Position numbers and translations under genes: made by a program. A stretch of 60,000 bases of DNA, taken from assembly GCA_016946835.1 (NCBI GenBank), contig JACVTC010000028.1, positions 1 to 60,000 of the forward strand, given 5' to 3'. Source of the stretch: Neocallimastix lanati (nom. inval.) (lineage: Eukaryota > Neocallimastigomycota > Neocallimastigomycetes > Neocallimastigales > Neocallimastigaceae). Positions 56,013-60,000 of this stretch are shown here, piece after piece; positions within the stretch are counted from its first letter, which is position 1; every line of letters starts with the position of its first letter. A model generated the notes under the pieces. That model saw only the letters and a list, made by a program, of their open reading frames with translations, had not been told where the DNA came from and made no database searches.

Positions 56013-56234
56013 GTTGTTATTATATTTTCCTTAATATTTATATATTAAAAAAATATAAAAATAAAAAAAAAATAAAAATAAAAATAAAAATAAAAATAAA
56101 TAATAATTATAATAATAATAAATTTAATTTAAAAAAAATTTATAAATTTTATTTACAATGTAGATAAACTTTTTAAATTTCCAATTTCGCTAGGTATAGT
56201 AGTAATTTTATTATTTCCAATATCTCTATTAATG

Positions 56235-56265
<31 letters not shown>

Positions 56266-56951
56266 GATTTGTTAATGAATTATCCACATATGTAAATTAA
56301 TTTATTTTTAAATATATATATAAATAAAATAATTTTTTTTTTTTTTTATTATTATTTTTTTTAATTTCAATAATAATTACAATGTTATAAGATTTTTCAA
56401 ATTTCCAATTTCTTTTGGAATAGAGGTTAATTTATTTTCTCTTAAAAACCTATATATATATTTAATTATATAATATTTCAATATAAATTTATTAATAATT
56501 ATTTTTTTTTTTTTTTTTTGAAATTCCATATATAATAATATCAAAATGGATATATTATAAATAAATTTTATTTTTTATACACTAATTTAATGATATTTAC
56601 AAATATTTAAGATTTACTAAATTTCCCATCTCTTTAGGTAAGGTTGTTAATTGATTAAAGTATAACATTCTATATAAATTTTTTAAAAATATAATATTAT
56701 AAATATTATTATATATATATATATATATATTTTTTTTTTAATATTTATTAACTTCATAATAATATAAATTTATATAATATATATTAATAAAATTTTTTTT
56801 ATATTACATATGATTAAGTTTCTTCAAATTGCCAATTTCTTTAGCAATAGTTCTAACATTATTTTTAAGCATTTGCCTTTAAAAATTTGTAAACAAATAT
56901 ATATATATATATATATATATTATTATTATTATTAGTATTATTAGTATTATT

Positions 56952-57044
<93 letters not shown>

Positions 57045-57662
57045 AATATCTAAAATTTCTATATGTATATTTTTTATTTAATTGATAAAAAAATTTACAA
57101 ATGTTCAAGATTCTTCAAGTTTCCAATTTCCTTAGGAATTGCGGTAATTTTATTAACATCCAAAATTCTATAAATTTTATATAAATATTATATAATGTTA
57201 ATATTTTATTATTTAAATTCTTTCTTTTCTTTTTTTCTTTTGTTATTATTATTATTATATTAAATATTAATATAAATTATTTATATATTTTTTATTAATA
57301 AATATTTATATTATAAAAAAAAAAAAAAAAAAAAAATAGAAATAAAAAGCTTACAAAATTTTTAAACTGGTAATTTTAAAAACGATAGCTGGAATTTTTG
57401 TTAATTTTCCACCTGATAAAGCTCTTTTTAAATTAATATAAAATTAATATATTTCTTTATATCATATATATTTTTATTTAATTATTAAAATAAAGTATTA
57501 AGGGTACATTGTTGTAATTTCATTAGATTTATTTGTTTCGCAGCCAATTTCTTTTTCAGTAAGTCCATATTCTTTCATAATACTTTTTCTTACGTTAGCA
57601 CAAGTGTAAGCAAAAGAAAGTGAAGCAAATACTACTAAACTTAAAAAATATCTTATTTTCAT
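55269..57662 (-). CDS. Secreted LRR protein with three C-terminal CBM18 chitin-binding modules
   Basis: Nine exons on the minus strand: 57662-57508, 57423-57355, 57167-57099, 56876-56808, 56669-56601, 56449-56381, 56225-56157, 55928-55860 and 55734-55269, 367 residues. Exon 1 gives a signal peptide (MKIRYFLSLVVFASLSFA) and a two-Cys N-cap. Each of the next seven exons is exactly 69 nt and encodes one 23-residue LRR (N.IT.IPKEIGNLKNL..L). All introns are phase 2. The last exon has a capping segment and three hevein-like CBM18 modules at about 235-277, 280-322 and 325-367, each with CG..GRCPSG.CCS.YGYCG...YC. CBM18 binds chitin, so the protein probably sits on the fungal cell wall with the LRR arc exposed. 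This could suit adhesion, sensing or wall protection, but the role is inferred. No transmembrane segment is seen. Confidence 0.9.
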
Positions 57663-58000
57663 TTTGAATTTTGTATTTATTACTACTTTAAATATTTTAT
57701 ATTCTTAATTTTGTATTATTTTATATTATTATTATTATTTTTTTTTTCTTATTTATTTTTTAATATTTTCTTTTATAAATTTATTTTATTTTATTTTTTA
57801 TTTTTTATTATTTTTTTCTTCTTGTATTTTATATTTCTTTTTCTTTTCTTTTATTTTTTTTTTTTTTTATTTATTTTTTTTTTTATTTTTTCCTTTCTTT
57901 TTTTTTTTTTCTTTTATTTTTTTTCTTTTATTTTTTTTTTATTTTTTTTATTTTTGTTATTTTGTTTATTTTTTTTTTTTTTTTTGAGATACAAAAAGTC

Positions 58001-58009
58001 CTTTTTATA
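58001..58009 (-). promoter_or_regulatory. Candidate TATA box of the LRR-CBM18 gene
   Basis: TATAAAAAG on the minus strand, about 340 bp before the ATG, separated from it by a T-rich tract (A-rich on the coding strand). Confidence 0.35.
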
Positions 58010-58065
58010 TTTTTATATTTAAATTACTTATCTAATATATTATTAATATATTTAAGAAATTAAAG

Positions 58066-58123
58066 TTTAAATCATTTTATAATTAATAAATTATTTAATT
58101 TATTAATTATAAAATGATTTAAA
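58066..58123. repeat. Perfect 28-bp inverted repeat (hairpin)
   Basis: Arms 58066-58093 and 58096-58123 (from TTTAAATCATTTTATAATTA) with a 2-nt spacer. A 58-nt near-perfect palindrome of this kind is not explained by low complexity alone. Confidence 0.85.
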
Positions 58124-58204
58124 TGTTAAAACAAATAAAATAAAATAAAATAAAAAATTAAAAAAAATAAATGAATAAATTTTGTATATATTTATATTAA
58201 ATAA

Positions 58205-58251
58205 AGATCTTCAGTATATCTATATTATATTTAAAGATATACTGAAGATCT
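58205..58251. repeat. Perfect 17-bp inverted repeat (hairpin)
   Basis: AGATCTTCAGTATATCT (58205-58221) and its reverse complement (58235-58251) around a 13-nt loop, 82 bp from the first hairpin. Confidence 0.88.
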
Positions 58252-58259
58252 AATAAGTA

Positions 58260-58274
58260 AAAGAAATTAAAGGG

Positions 58275-58306
<32 letters not shown>

Positions 58307-58503
58307 TTTGTATAATAAAATATATTTAAGAAAATGTTTAATATTTATTAAATAAAATTATTATTTTTTTTCTGTTTATTTATTCAATTATTTTTCTTAA
58401 CTAATAGTTTTTTTTTTTAAATATTTGATTATTTGCCTTATCATATTTTATTTTTAAAATTATTAAATATTCAAATTTATTTGTTTCATTAATACTTTGT
58501 TTT

Positions 58504-58539
<36 letters not shown>

Positions 58540-58568
58540 AAAACTGATAAAAAAACGGATTTTGAATT

Positions 58569-58599
<31 letters not shown>

Positions 58600-60000
58600 A
58601 GTTTATTACTTTTTTTTTAAAAAAAAAAAAAAATTAATACAAAATTTTTTAAATTTGGAAAAAAAAGAAAAAAAAAAAAAAGAAAAATTGTGTAACGTTT
58701 TCAAAAAAGGAAAATTTAATATAATAATTAATGATGATTAAAGTATTAAATAAACAAATAAATAATAAATGCAATATAAATTTTGTACAATAAACAAATA
58801 AACAAATAAATAATAAATGAAATATAAATTTTGTACAACATATAACTATTCCAAAAAAAAAAAAAATAAATAAATAAAATAAATAAACTTTATATGAATA
58901 CTAAATAATATTAACTAAATTTTTATAGATATAAAAGGAATTGTGGATTATCCATATTATATTAAATAATTGTTAAATGTCATGAATTTTATAGGGTTTT
59001 ATAATTATTAGTAACTTTATTTATATATTTTTATGATAAAAGAATTATTAGCACTTTAATTATTCTAAATTAAAATACTTTTATATTAATACATTACAAT
59101 ATATTTCAATACATTTGAATCTAAATTTTCATATATTTCGCATATACTAATAATATATATAAATTACATTCTATAATAATAATTTTATAGATTTTGGAAA
59201 AAGAGAATAAAAAAAAAAAAAATTGTGAAACATTTTTAAATAAAAATAAAAAATTTTAATTATTATATAAATATATAAAATATTATATAAATAATTGATA
59301 AAAATTTTTATTTAATAAAAAAAAAAAAAGAACTGTGGATTAACCCGTTACTTAAATAAAGAAAAAAATAAAAAAAATAAAATAACTTTCTACTAATATT
59401 TAACTAACATTATTAAAAATAAAAAAAAAATAAGTAAAATAAAAAAAGAAATAGTAAGAAAAATAAAAAGAACAAAAAAAAATAAAAATATTTTTTAATC
59501 AAAGTCTTCTGTATTATGATTATTAAATATATATAAATAACTATTATTTTATTTTATTTTTATTTTTATATTCTATTTTCTATTTTCCATTTTCTATTTT
59601 CTATTTTTTATTTTCTATTTTCTATTTTAGTAATTACTTTTTAATTCATACATATATTTATCTAAAATTTATTATTATTTTTTTTTTTTTTTAAATATTT
59701 CTTCTTAAAAATAAACCATTTATATAAATATTATAAATATTAATTTTATGTATTTATCAAATTCAAAAAAATTATTATTAATTTTTGAAAAAAAAAAAAA
59801 AAAAAAAAAAAAAGGTTCTAGTATAAATATATAAAAAATTCTACTTAAATTCTATATATAGTATAGAGGAAACTAGTTCTATATATAAGTTTCATTATTA
59901 ATAAATAACGGAATAATGGAAGTCACCTCATGACCAGTAGTATTTATGATATAAGTTCTTTTTTACCTACTAAATGCTAATATATTAATATCACCAAAAA
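58260..60000. other. AT-rich, no gene seen
   Basis: Poly-A/T runs, a near-duplicate phrase 'ataaatttt gtacaa' type at 58770-58840, and TTTTCTATTTTC runs at 59570-59630. No coding signal to the window end. Confidence 0.6.

Noticed and set aside
57711-58022. Phe-rich ORF upstream of the LRR-CBM18 gene
   Set aside because: T-rich tract that forms the A-rich leader of the minus-strand gene; not coding.

Overview
The window is extremely A+T-rich eukaryotic DNA. It is full of homopolymer runs and (AAT)n tracts and carries short GT...AG introns. The best clue to the organism is the GH16 glycanase at 34.7-37.0 kb. It ends in two small Cys/Trp-rich CBM10-type modules, the 'fungal dockerins' of the cellulosomes of anaerobic gut fungi. 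With the nucleotide composition, intron-rich LRR genes and receptors that join a solute-binding domain to seven membrane helices, this points to Neocallimastigomycota (Piromyces, Neocallimastix or Anaeromyces type). The genus cannot be set from the sequence alone.

Layout: (1) 1-7.5 kb, plus strand: a leucine-rich-repeat gene or gene remnant with about one LRR per exon. Whole multi-exon modules are tandemly duplicated. The left end is cut by the window. (2) 8.4-8.9 kb, minus strand: a SINE with a tRNA-like head. (3) 8.9-17.05 kb: a complete Ty3/gypsy LTR retrotransposon with near-identical LTRs, gag, pol and a textbook -1 frameshift signal between them. (4) 18.3 kb: a small Cys-rich, metallothionein-like protein. 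(5) 21.5-24.8 kb: a five-exon solute-binding-domain/7TM receptor. Its frameshifted paralogue lies at 29.0-32.1 kb, and a MULE-type DNA transposon with TIRs and a 9-bp target duplication lies between them. (6) 32.7 kb: a second, 5'-truncated SINE with a 14-bp target duplication. (7) 34.7-37.0 kb, minus strand: secreted GH16 glycanase with dockerins. (8) 37-46.5 kb: a gene-poor desert with decayed elements and satellites. (9) 46.6-50.2 kb: a secreted S9 (dipeptidyl-peptidase V-like) peptidase with six exons. (10) 50.9-54.3 kb: two decayed LINE pieces, one with a Ser/Thr repeat linker. (11) 55.3-57.7 kb, minus strand: a secreted protein with seven LRRs and three CBM18 chitin-binding modules. (12) 57.7-60 kb: AT-rich DNA with two perfect hairpins.

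The host genes share a theme of secretion and the cell surface: glycan degradation (GH16), peptide degradation (S9), surface sensing (SBP-7TM receptors) and LRR/chitin-binding surface proteins. There is no operon-like organisation. The rest is transposons and low-complexity DNA. Coding coordinates for spliced genes come from reading GT/AG sites and phase by eye. They are internally consistent in frame but not confirmed by transcripts.
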